Below, one piece after another: positions 14,301-25,105 of a DNA stretch of 64,000 nt; position 1 is the first letter of the stretch; every line of letters begins with the position of its first letter. Below the pieces are notes generated by a model. It searched no databases, was not told the DNA's origin, and saw only the letters and a list, made by a program, of their open reading frames with translations. The DNA is from Serinus canaria (lineage: Eukaryota > Chordata > Aves > Passeriformes > Fringillidae): contig NC_066323.1 in NCBI RefSeq assembly GCF_022539315.1, positions 18,527,719 through 18,591,718 on the forward strand. Direction: 5' to 3'. A program made the translations under genes and the position numbers.

Positions 14301-17300
14301 GGCAATTTTACAGACAGCTGAACCCCAGGGACCAAACAACCTCATCTAGTCACTGATTTTGAGTAAGCCATGGCAAAAACGATAGGAGTAGGTCTCCAGG
14401 CACTTAAAACATGGCCATGCCGTGCTAGGGCAATACAAATCTGAAACAAATTAATATTCAGAAATCAAACAAAACACAGTAAATCAAACAAAGAAACTAC
14501 AGGAATAAATCTAACCAACCCCATAGAATAAGACATGAAATGTCAAAAGGGTAGGGGTTAACAAACTAATCTGAGAGCAACATCCTTCCACCAGACAGTG
14601 GTCACACCCTGGAAATGAACCATAGGAAGCTTGGAGGGAGGGAAATCTGGAACAGTAAAGCAATTCTAACAATGGGACACACAGAGAGCTATACAGATCT
14701 ATAGGGGAGCACAAGGTAATTACTGGTTGCATAGTCTTGTTTGGAAATTCTACATTAAATGCATTTTGCTATTGCAAAAGTGAAAATTGGATTCAGATTT
14801 CTTTCACTGGTATCAAAAGAGCAAGACATTATGAGAACTCACTGCAAAAAAAGGACTCCAGAAGAGGAAAAAAAGAAAAAAAATCAGAGCTGGAATCAAA
14901 TGTCAAAATAGAAGCTGGGGTAGTGAGTCAGAGGCCCACTAACAGAAGCTGAACACTACAACTGAGGAAGGGAGTTACAGTACAGACCTTTGTACAGGCA
15001 CATGGGAAAGCCTAAGAAAACTCTCCTAACAACCATCCTCCCAATTCTCCTCTGCTGTAACCTCCAGCCCTGCTGAATGAGCTGAACTCAGCTGTGAGAG
15101 ACTGAGGCAAGCATGGCCGACAGCTCTCCAACAGCCTTCCTGCAGCTCCTGAGACAGCAGAATCCAGAGCAGAGCACAGCAACCTATCCATGGAGTAGCT
15201 GAGATGTCACTGAAACAGGCAATGCAAGCTCATTCCCCAGATCCACAGTAAAAAATAGGAGTTGGTATCAAATAAATACTGAAAAGGCTTTAAATGCCTT
15301 GGCACAGATAAATGATCAAACACTTCTTTCTTCATTAGTTAATGTTGCAGCCAATAAACAAAGAACAGGTCTTTGAACCAGCTTCTTTCAATACCAGGTT
15401 CAGCTGCTACTATTATGAACGACTCTCCTAAAAGGGATGCACAGTCACAGACCTAAAGAGAGCAAATTACCAAATGAAAAACAATTTGAGAGCACACAAA
15501 AATGTATATGGGGAAGGAAATACAACATACAGCACATCAATGCACAGCTCCTTGGTAAAATGAGCTCTGTCAGACAGCTCCAAGAAAAGTACTAAAACAG
15601 ATGAATATTCTGGTCAGCTTAGAAGGGAGAATGAAAAACACACCAGTACACTGATGCAGGATGAGTTAGGAGCTGGACAACTCCTGGCATACTAGCTGCT
15701 TAAGCCTCAGGATGCTTTCCATAGGCTCCCAGCATCCTTCCCAATCACATTTATCACAAGAGGAAAACTGAGCACACAGCGTCAGTCAAACCATAACAAA
15801 GATGGAAGATAAGGGCTCAAACCCATCCACAAAGATAACTAAAGTCAAAAAGGCAACAGTTTAATAGCTACCTGAATATTGTGGAATGGAATAAATTTGT
15901 AAATGTGTACTAATTAAATGTGAACTTCATACATTTAAGGACAAACACGAAAAGTTTGACTGTTATTTTTTCTACCGTCTAAAATTATATATACATGACC
16001 ACATTCCTTTCTTGGGCATTTCCCCAATACACAAAAAATGTCAAAACACACTAACTACTGTAAAACATGTAAAACTTCTGAGACACGCCTGTCACAAGCT
16101 ATGCATCAGCACCACAGAATCCCCTGTCTGAACTGAGAAGCAAGTGGCTCTTTTGCTGAGGCACAGCAATAGAATTTTATTTGGAATCATAGCTTGTACA
16201 CAGAACCCTCTAATGCTGCAGCCTGTACCCCCACAGCTTAAGTCACACTCTTATTCATTCAGAGAGACAAGTTACTACAAAAAACGTGTCTAAGCCCCCC
16301 CATCCACTTCACCAATAGGCAGAAGGAGCCAGGCACTCACCATAGTGGGCAGTCAGGGCCATTTGACATGTCAGTACCAGGCTGGAGAGTGCGACCAGTG
16401 CAAGCCCAGAACAGTGAATGTATGGGAAAGCACATGCAGAATACAGCTGTGGATCTCATCCTCACACTCACAGCCACCCATCCTTCCCACAGCGCTCAAC
16501 GTCATGGAGACCTTGGCCAAGTAGGAAGGAAAAGCCAGCAGAAAGTACCAATAAGAGAACTTCAGGATACAGGAAAGTGAAAGTTATACCTTGACAAAGA
16601 AAACTGAGTTCTTTGCCCTTGTGTTGAGGAGGCTGAAAGAAAGACAGCTTCCTCCCAGTGTGTCTGGATTCCCATCACCTCTGCTACTGAATTCTGCAAG
16701 GAGCCTTGTGAGGGACTGGTAGATGCAGAGCTAAATCTTCATTCTTTTACTTCAACTGGTATTCAAATAGGTTGAGAGCAGAAAGCAGCTTTTGGCCTTC
16801 AGCCATTTAATTAATACTTAGGTATCTTAGAATTTATTTTTATCTCATCTGTAATAACTGTCGTAATCAGATTTTCCATATTTATGTATTAAACAACCTA
16901 TGCTTTTAAGTTTTTTTTTCCTCATCTATTTAACATAGTTTTTAAAGGATACTGCAAAGTTTTAATTTGTTTTTCCACTTCCCCTGTTTTAATGTCCTGC
17001 AAATACCTTTGACCATGCCAAAGACTTCTTGATCAGCACCAGCAACAACAAAAAAGATGAGCACAGCCCTGGGAACACCATATTGCTAACTTTCAGCTGA
17101 ACAGAACAGAAGGGGTTTGTGGTGAGTTCCCAGAATACTGGTTTTTAATAAAACCTCAATGATAGATCTACACATTCCAGTGAGTGCTCTGCCCTGCCAC
17201 AGCTGAGAGCAGTTCCAAGAGCAGGCAGCTCACCTTCCCTGTTTTATCAGACACATTTCTGTCATTTAAAGACCACTGAAGTCAGCTGTCCCACAGGGTA

Positions 17301-20300
17301 AGACATTACCTGGAGCTTGCACCACCTGCCCCAGTTCCACTTCTTGCATTTGATACAAGTATGTAACCACATTCTCCCTATAGGACACTGCAGGTGGTAT
17401 CACCTTTCCTCACTAGAAAATTACATTAATAAATTTACTAAAGCTTACAAGTCTCAAGTGCAATGTGCTTGATACAAGCATTATGTGATTAAGAGGGCAT
17501 TTCCTTTCTCAAAAAAGGCAAACCACAACATCAGAACAGTGGTCAGATGTAAAACTTTTCAACTTAACAATAAAACGGTGAGGAAACAAAAAGCTCTCCT
17601 ATAAAACCAAATGAAGCAATCCTGCAATAATGAATTGCCTAATTGAAGTGATAATGTTGCAGCCATCAAGCCAACATTTTCCTCTCTGAATGAGAGAAGG
17701 GCAGCCAGCTTTAAACCTCCTCCTCCTCTATGTAAGTGCTCTCATGTCCAGGTGTGGTCCAGGGCCTGCAGACTGCAAGCTCCATATATCCCATGGAAGC
17801 ACTGCCCTGCTGCTGCAGAGGTGCAGCACTACTGAACAGGGCATGCACAAGGAGCTCATTACTTTCTGAAGTGTTTTATATAAAATGTGTGAGGAGGGAC
17901 CACAAACCATGGGAGCTGCTGCAGAACAGCGCTGCTGCCTCAGCTACTCTGCCGGAAGCTCAACTACCCCTGGATGACTATTCCCCAGGGCTACAGTACC
18001 AACAGAAGCATCTTAATATAAATTGTTAGTGAAACAAGAAGCAATAACCATTTAGTGAATAAAAAGCAGGGAACAAACTGTTTCAGTGGAGAGTTAATAA
18101 AATATCCTGTAAATAATGGTTGGTGTATTTGAGATCTTGAAAAAACATGTTCCAATGGGAACACATGTTCACTTGGGACAGTAGTGTGCTGTGAAATTTC
18201 CAATGATGCTGTGCCAATATCTAGGGTAAACCTTCAGCTTTCCAGGAATAGGGAAAAACTCTCATTTGTGCTTTCTTTTACATATGCAGGTATAGCTGCC
18301 ATTTCAGAAAGAATCAGACTGGATTTGTAATTAAAGAAGGTAAAGTTATGCAGTGTCTCACATGGTTTTCTGGATTTCCTAAACAGGTAATCCCCTTCAG
18401 AGTTTTCATTTACAATCCTGTCCTCCTCCAAAGTAAAAACTCAGTAATTTTTCTGTAACGGAAGGTTTTGGGTAAGGAAAAATACTCTAAATATTTTAAT
18501 TAAGTTTTATTTTTAAAAACCAGGCAATCAAACCAAAATATTCAATACCTATGTTTTTGTTTTGTTTTTTTTTTTTTTTTTTCTCTAATTTTATTAGAGA
18601 GAATAATTAGAAGCCTGGAAATGTTTTAGTGATGTGGTCTAAGTAAATTCATGCTCTCAAAACATGCAAAAGTTTAATGTTAGCTCTTTAGTTCTTGGAA
18701 CCTGATCTATAGTTAGAAGGAATGAGAAACGCTTCAAGTGCGTGTGGTTTTGTGCTTTGTTTTGTTGTGTGGTGGGTTTTTTTAGTTTGGGTTTGTTGGC
18801 TTTTGTTTTTATTTTTTTTTAACAAGGAAGTAACAGCTGTTGCTTTCATACAACATCCAAAATTCTCCAGCAGCAAGGCAAACTTACAGTACACTACTGC
18901 AAACAGTGCAGGGAGGCTTCCCAAATTGTGTCAAACAGATGAGTCTGAAGTGCACACAAAACAAAATGTACATTAAGGGACAGAAACATTCATACAGGCT
19001 AAAATCCTACCTGTGTCTTGGTGCTCAGAGAAGAAACTAGTATGTTCATGCTGTGAATCCAAGAAAATTCATGTCCTTTAAACCTGTGCTCAAGATGTTC
19101 AGTTTCAGTTCAATCACAAAAACTTCTCCTTTTCAACAGTTCTCATTCTCTTTAGGTGAAGAGTTACCAGTTTCTACCTGGATTAATGCATAAGCCACCA
19201 CAATTTATGATACATGAAGATCCAAAAACGTCCTCTTTCAGACAGCCTTTTAGAAGGCAGCAAAACAAAACCATACAGACATTTCAATATATTTTAGTGC
19301 AAGACGCCACAGACAGAACATGAATTACGTAATGAATTCTGGAAAATTCCTTCTTCATTTCTTACTTATTTCTTTTACAATATTGCTTTACTGAAATGCT
19401 TTGCTTCTTATCATAATACTTCTTTCAATACTTGTATTTCAAACTAATAAACTTCTCCTTTTCCTCACTCTAATCTCAGGAAATGTTAAAACACCCTCCA
19501 GAAATAAAAATACCACTTCTTTACCTATACAATGGACATTTTATCTAATAAGCAATACAAGAAGAAACAAAATGAGCTTTCTCCAGTTGCCCATGCTGCC
19601 CACATATCTAAGGACTTGGTGTAGCACGCTCTGGAAACTTGCACAAAAACCTGGAGAAACATTTTGCTTCACCCTGTTTTTCTGCCTTTATCCTGCAGGG
19701 TGGCTCCAAGATCTCAAGTCTACTGGTCAGAAAGAGAATCACAACTTCCCACAGCACTAAAGGCATCACCTATTACCTGGTACACAGCACAGAGAAGGGA
19801 GATGTGCTAGTTCAGATACTGAACAGTCTGTCCACTGCAGCATGAAGCCCAACACCAGTTCATCTGAGCCGCTTTTCAGAATATAAATGAACTTTACATA
19901 TCTCTGCTAGACAGTTTCCCAGAAAGTCTGGAGAGTGGCTTGCTCTGTTTGAAACTCTGGTGAGATATACATTGCAAACTTGTCTTAAAAAGTTCAAGGC
20001 AATGATAAATGCTTATAAAACTGAAAATATTACAGAGAAATTGCTTGTGAAAGTAAACAGAACTTAGACTGAACTAGTCTAAACAAGAAGCTCTCCTGAT
20101 GCCACCCAAGGACACTGCTGAAATCCTGTCTGGTAAACAAACTGAGAGCTCAACATACCAAAGCTGGCAGGCTGGAAATCCCACAGAACTGATGAATGAA
20201 ATGGGAAAATGGCCTGTTCATCCACCCTCCAGCTTTCTGAGGGTTGTAATGTGAAGTTGGAAATGAAAGGTCAAGTTCAAAGGAAGAAGCCCATTTCACT

Positions 20301-20765
20301 GTCAGAGCTCATAAAAGGTTCTGTGCTCCTTGGTTTCACACCCTCAGCTTCAGGACCATTTAGGATATTCCTGTGCCTAGGTCCATGCTGAGTGACAATG
20401 AGATGACATTACCACTTCAGCTGGTTCTAGCTGAGGTCTCAGCACTGCTTAAGAGGTGGGAGCAGGGTCCTGCTGTTGCCTCTCCTCACACACATCTTCC
20501 TTCTCTTAGTTAATTTCATCTCTTTCCTAATTCCTATCTGTTCAAAAATACATAATCTTAGCTGACCAACAGTTTCTGCAGCTGTACCAACACCAGCCTG
20601 AGACCAGAGAGGAGGTAAAAGCAATGCACTCTGAGGCCTTATGCTGTACAAGTCTGTCAGGTGGCTGATCAAGCACACAATTCAGCCTCTGCTTCTCAGC
20701 AAGCTGAGACAAGACCACTCACATTACCTGCTATACCTGATCATGTGAGGCTTTATTCTTCCCCC

Positions 20766-20859
<94 letters not shown>

Positions 20860-23800
20860 GGCTGCTAAACATGCTTCCCTTATACTTTCTTCTCTGCCTC
20901 AAAAATTCTTTTTAGCTACAAGCAAGTACATTAGAACACAGTACTTCACTTTCCAAACACTGAGCCTTCCACTTCTCCTTCCCCTGCCCACTGCCTCACA
21001 AGGGACAGGTTTTTTTAGCTGAAGAGATGTTACCTGTGATTTGCGTTTAGACCCTAAACATCAACACCTTAGTCCTTAAACATCCAAATGATTCCACTTG
21101 CCCCACTACTATCACACCAAGCTGCTTCAGTCAAACATAGTTGGACAATTGTGGAACTTTGAGACAAATTCACTGAAGTATTATGGTCTTGCATGCAAGC
21201 AAGCAGCTTTACAGCATTTCTTAGGAAAACAGATGGCAGGACAAGAGGAAGGAAAACGTACCTTCAAAGGTAGGTTTACGTGCCCTTGAGGATTCAAAGT
21301 GCTTGCAACTGTGACAAACAAGTAAATTCTAAGGAATTCCATGGGCACAACAGATTTCACACTCAGGCTGTGATAACAGTAGGCTGCCGTGGTGATTTAG
21401 CTGTACTTACAGTCATGGTCTTAAGCTAACTGCAGCAAAAGATGTGGTCAGAAGAGATTTATGTCCTCAGGCCATAGTAACAGTCTGCCTGCATCTCTTA
21501 CTGTCACTGACAGACCTGTCCAACAGCTTCTACAGCTTACAGCAGTCAGCACTCTATCATTCAACAGACAAATTCAGAATTAGGTCTGCCTTTCCAAAGG
21601 AAGCAAGCTCCTCAAAGTCTCATCAAAACCATTACCCACAAAGTTGTCTTTGCTTCTTGCCCTGAGGGCAAGGAAAGAGTATACATGCAGCAGCATGCAG
21701 AAAAGGCAATGACAAACCAAAATGACATAATAAGGAACAGAACAAATCAATCCTGAATACCATAATACCTGGGCTTACTTGGACAATTTGACACAATTTA
21801 GTTGAAGGTTTTTGGCAGGTTAACACACAGAAGGCTTGACAGTTGTAGACAATATCTGTGTATAATCCCTGTTCTTAATATGCTTAGGTTTGCATATACA
21901 AGTGGCTGGTTTTGTCTTTTTCCAGCCATGCTGACAGGAGAAGTGATGTAGAATAGGGAAAATTATTAAGTAGGGACAGGAGGACTTGCTCTGCTATAGC
22001 CAAACAAAAATACAACCCAATGCACCTTTCTTAGCATCTCTAACATCTTGCTATAAGCAAGAGTTCCCATTCTAGTACTGGAAAAGTCTTTGTGCACCTG
22101 CTCTCAACACAAACACCACCATGAAGACAGACTATAGAATCCTTCCTTCCTTTTCACATGAGACTCTAGCCACAAGAGATATTAAAAAACCTCAAGGTTC
22201 ATCCAATCTCCACCAAGACAAATTCTTAATATTCAGCACTCTGGATACAGGAAAATATCTCAAAAAGCTTTTTTTTTTTTTTTCACAGCAGACAGACCAG
22301 CTTAAGTCACCTGGTGCTACAGCAGAGCTGAGATCTGCTTGATACAGAACAACAGGTTTAGAGAGCTCCAGGGTTTCCTGGTATTGTCAAAAGAACCATC
22401 TCACAGCCCAGCCCCACAGTGCCTCAGCCCAAGAAGCCCAAGAGGCAGTGCCAGCAGCACCTCACAGATGGTGGAAGCAGCCCCGTCGCAGTCCTCACAC
22501 AGCACTGCACTCTGTCACAGGGGTTTCATAACTGGGACCAATGCAGCCAAACAATGATGCACAGCAGAATGATGGCAGACCCTGTGTTTGAAAGCAGGGC
22601 AAACCAGCCAGCATGAAAAATAGCCCTTTGAACAATGCTTCAGACACTGCACCATGCAGAGACATTCACTCTCCTTTGCTATGAGTACAAGAGAAGCAAC
22701 ACTGAGCTGCAGCACCAGTGCTGAGCGAGCTTTTGCATCCCCACAGCTGCACCGTGCTTGTCCATGCTGCAGAGACAAGGTGAGCACAAGGCAGGTGAGG
22801 CGATGACAGAGTAACTAACCTGGTATTTCTAAGCAGAAACACATGACACAACAGTCCAAGAGTTACACAGGAGCTTAGTGGCTACAAAGAAAAATCATGC
22901 TGCTATAATAAAAAGAGTACAGAAAAGGGAAACTCCCTATGCGTGGTTCACAGCTTAAAGTTGAAGGAAACCTTCACATCTTCTTTACAGTAACAACACA
23001 GAAGAACTATAGTTTTGGTTGTAGCTGCAGAATGTTGTTACTGCCCATAAAAACGGTCTTATTGTTCTAGGATGAGCCACAGAAGGATAAAATATGACTG
23101 GGCCAAGGGAACCTGGGTGGAAAGGACTGTTACCTTACCAGGAGGGCAAAGCAGGACAGACAAAGCTGGGAACAAAGACTAACCAGCTGTAAGATCACTG
23201 CTTGACCAGACAAAAAGCTAAATATTACTACTTGGCTACAGCAAGGTAAAACAGAGCAGTGCAAGATGGGGAAAATAAGGAGGCACAAAAAGGATGGGAA
23301 GATGTTGAGGGAGGCACCACTCAGTGACTGCAGAGAATAATGAGGGCTGCACCTTCCAGAGCAGAGATCTGAATATGAGACAGTGACTTGTGGCAAGTAC
23401 AACAGGACCATGGAGGAGGGAGGTGCTAGAAAGTGATAATGGAACACTGTGACAGGGAGCTATGGCTGGGATGTGCAGAGGTTCTCAGGGAAGGTATGGG
23501 GAGGTGAGGAAGCAGCCCGTGGCAACTGTGACATGAGGAGAAAAGGGGAGATGCAGCTTCATAGGGTGAGGATGCCCTTGAGGATTCAAATACCAGGTAA
23601 AGGGAGCAGCACTAGGGAGTAAGAGCCCAAACCTGACCTCCATGACTCCAATAAAATATTACAAGGAAAGAGGGTAAGGAAGGAAAGAAGACAGGGTCCT
23701 GCTGAGCCTGCATACACTGCTCACTGAGCTGGGTAAAGCTCCCTGAGAGGTCTGAACCTGGACACTGGGAAGAAGGTGGCCTAAGGTGGGCTACTGGGGA

Positions 23801-24630
23801 GGGGAACTGGAGAGGTTCAGAGAGGCACCGGGGGCAACTCCAGGAGCCACTGAGGGCAGTCTGTGGGACACATCTGTCTGGCAGATACTGAAGGGCATTT
23901 AGGGGGCAGCTGTTAACGGGCACCTGAGAAACAGTTCATTATGGGGATCCCTGAGGGGGATTTGGGGTTTCACAAGTGCCTGGAAAGCTGTAGGGGGTGT
24001 GGTCAGGGGGTCTCTGCGGTGGGGGCTGGAGGTCGCCAGCAGGACCCGGAGGGGTGGTTGGGCTGTCACCGAAAACGACGGGATAAATAAACCTTTCTAA
24101 CACAGACAATATTTGTTATAATTAAAGATCTTCCAGCCAACAGGGGGAAAGGGGGGAAATGGCCGAGTCCCTAAGGGGCGCCTTGGCGGATGTGAGGTGG
24201 TCACAGCCAGACCCCTGAGGGGTCGTTGTGAGGGGAGAGGAGTGGGATGTGTGGAGGATCGCCGGCGGCTCCCTGAGGGACGGGCTCGGTGGCAGGCCCC
24301 AGGGGGAAGCTTCGGGGGTCTCTGGCAAGTCCCAAAGCGGCGGCCCGGGCTGGCGGAGCCACAGACCGTGCCGGACGGGAGGGAGAGGCGGCGGCACCGA
24401 GCGTAACGCGGAGGCAGCGCCGGCCGCAGCGCCGCCAGGACCCCGAGGCCCTGCCCGCGGCCCCCTCCCCCCGCACGCACCTTCTGGCGGATCTGCCCGG
24501 ACGTCGAGACTTTACGGATGAGCTTCTGCAGGGAGCCGGGCTCCTGCTCCGGCTCGCTGTCCGACGACTCCTCGGGCGCGGCGCCGGCGGCCGGCTCTGG
24601 CTGTGTCTGCTCAGCCCCCGCCGCCGCCAT
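8272..24630 (-). CDS. DGKD: DGKD, diacylglycerol kinase delta (exons 1-3 only)
   Basis: DGKD phosphorylates diacylglycerol to phosphatidic acid; its PH, C1, catalytic and SAM domains govern membrane targeting and oligomerisation. Three minus-strand exons are present: the Ala/Glu-rich N-terminal tail with [20 protein letters not shown] and [11 protein letters not shown], then [20 protein letters not shown] and [17 protein letters not shown], then [19 protein letters not shown] and KNVNNSFT. These are the start of the PH domain. The STSGQIRQK tail and the [17 protein letters not shown] block fit DGKD better than its paralogue DGKH, although TSSFQRW is DGKH-like. The ATG at 24628-24630 has A at -3 and G at +4. 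The next exon (PH second half) is not in the window, so intron 3 is longer than 8.2 kb. A CpG island covers exon 1. Confidence 0.94.
8353..9033 (-). other. DGKD intron 2
   Basis: 681 bp between two secure exons. I see no further feature in it. Confidence 0.85.
9034..9144 (-). CDS. DGKD: DGKD exon 2 (PH domain start)
   Basis: 37 codons: [20 protein letters not shown] and then [17 protein letters not shown]. The acceptor is ttttgtag and the donor gtaagg. Basic residues in [14 protein letters not shown] are typical of PH beta1-beta2 strands. Confidence 0.95.
18553..18582. repeat. Poly-T rich tract
   Basis: T-rich run with two G interruptions, ending in a stretch of about 18 T, in DGKD intron 1. 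Another T/G-rich stretch follows at about 18745-18820. Confidence 0.85.
20766..20859. repeat. (TAA)n microsatellite, about 31 uninterrupted units
   Basis: Pure ATA/TAA trinucleotide tract of about 94 bp in DGKD intron 1. No interruptions are visible. It produces a poly-Ile chance frame. Confidence 0.97.
24481..24630 (-). CDS. DGKD: DGKD exon 1, coding part
   Basis: 50 codons from [19 protein letters not shown] to [11 protein letters not shown], then the donor gtgcgt. The frame stays open upstream of this ATG, but the first alternative start there is a GTG, not an ATG. Confidence 0.93.
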
Positions 24631-24920
24631 GCTGCACGGACCGGCGGCGCGCCCGGCGCCCCCTACCGGCCCCGCGCGCGCGGCGCCCCCCAGCGGCGGC
24701 CGCGTCACATAGCGGCGGCGGCGGAGGCGGAGAGGCGGGAGGGGCCGGGCCCGGCCGCCCTGCCCCTTCGCGGCTCCCTGCGAACCGCCCGAGCGCCGAT
24801 CGCAACGGCCCGGCCGTAGCTCCTTGGAGCCTGGACAAAGGTGTTCAGCGCAGCCCTCCCCGCTGAGGCGAGCCCGGCAGCCGGGACCACGGTCCCCATT
24901 CTTCGTGGCTACTGCAGCCC

Positions 24921-25105
24921 AGAATCACAAAGTCATTCGGGTTGGAAAAGACCTCTGACATCATCGAGTCCGACTCATAACCGACCACCACCTTGTCAAC
25001 CAGACCAGAGCATTGAGTGCCACGTTCCGTCATTCCTCGAACACCTCCACGGAGGAGCACACCACCTCCTCCCTGGACAGCCCCTCCCAAAGCTCTCCCC
25101 GTGCT
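24921..25105 (-). mobile_element. CR1 LINE 3' fragment
   Basis: The plus strand carries the typical antisense CR1 3' sequence (agaatcac..gggttggaaaagacctctga..catcatcgagtccga..cacctcctccctgg), so the element is oriented on the minus strand. Only the 3' end, about 185 bp, is present. It sits inside the DGKD CpG-rich region, about 290 nt upstream of the start codon. Confidence 0.8.

Larger units (their letters stand above)
9145..24480 (-). other. DGKD intron 1
   Basis: About 15.3 kb of noncoding DNA between exons 1 and 2. It holds the (TAA)n tract, poly-T runs and, near exon 1 (about 23450-24330), G-rich DNA with repeated CCCTGAGGG-like motifs. No nested gene is seen on either strand. Confidence 0.8.

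Noticed and set aside
20661..20915. Open frame with a long Ile run
   Set aside because: It is the translated (TAA)n microsatellite, not a gene.
24631..24708. Longer N-terminus for DGKD in the same frame
   Set aside because: The frame is open upstream but its first start is a GTG; the ATG at 24630 has a good Kozak context and matches the DGKD N-terminus.
24197..24866. Several plus-strand open frames of 64-176 residues over the CpG island
   Set aside because: Low-complexity Ala/Arg/Pro/Gly frames caused by high GC; they overlap DGKD exon 1 antisense and show no domain.
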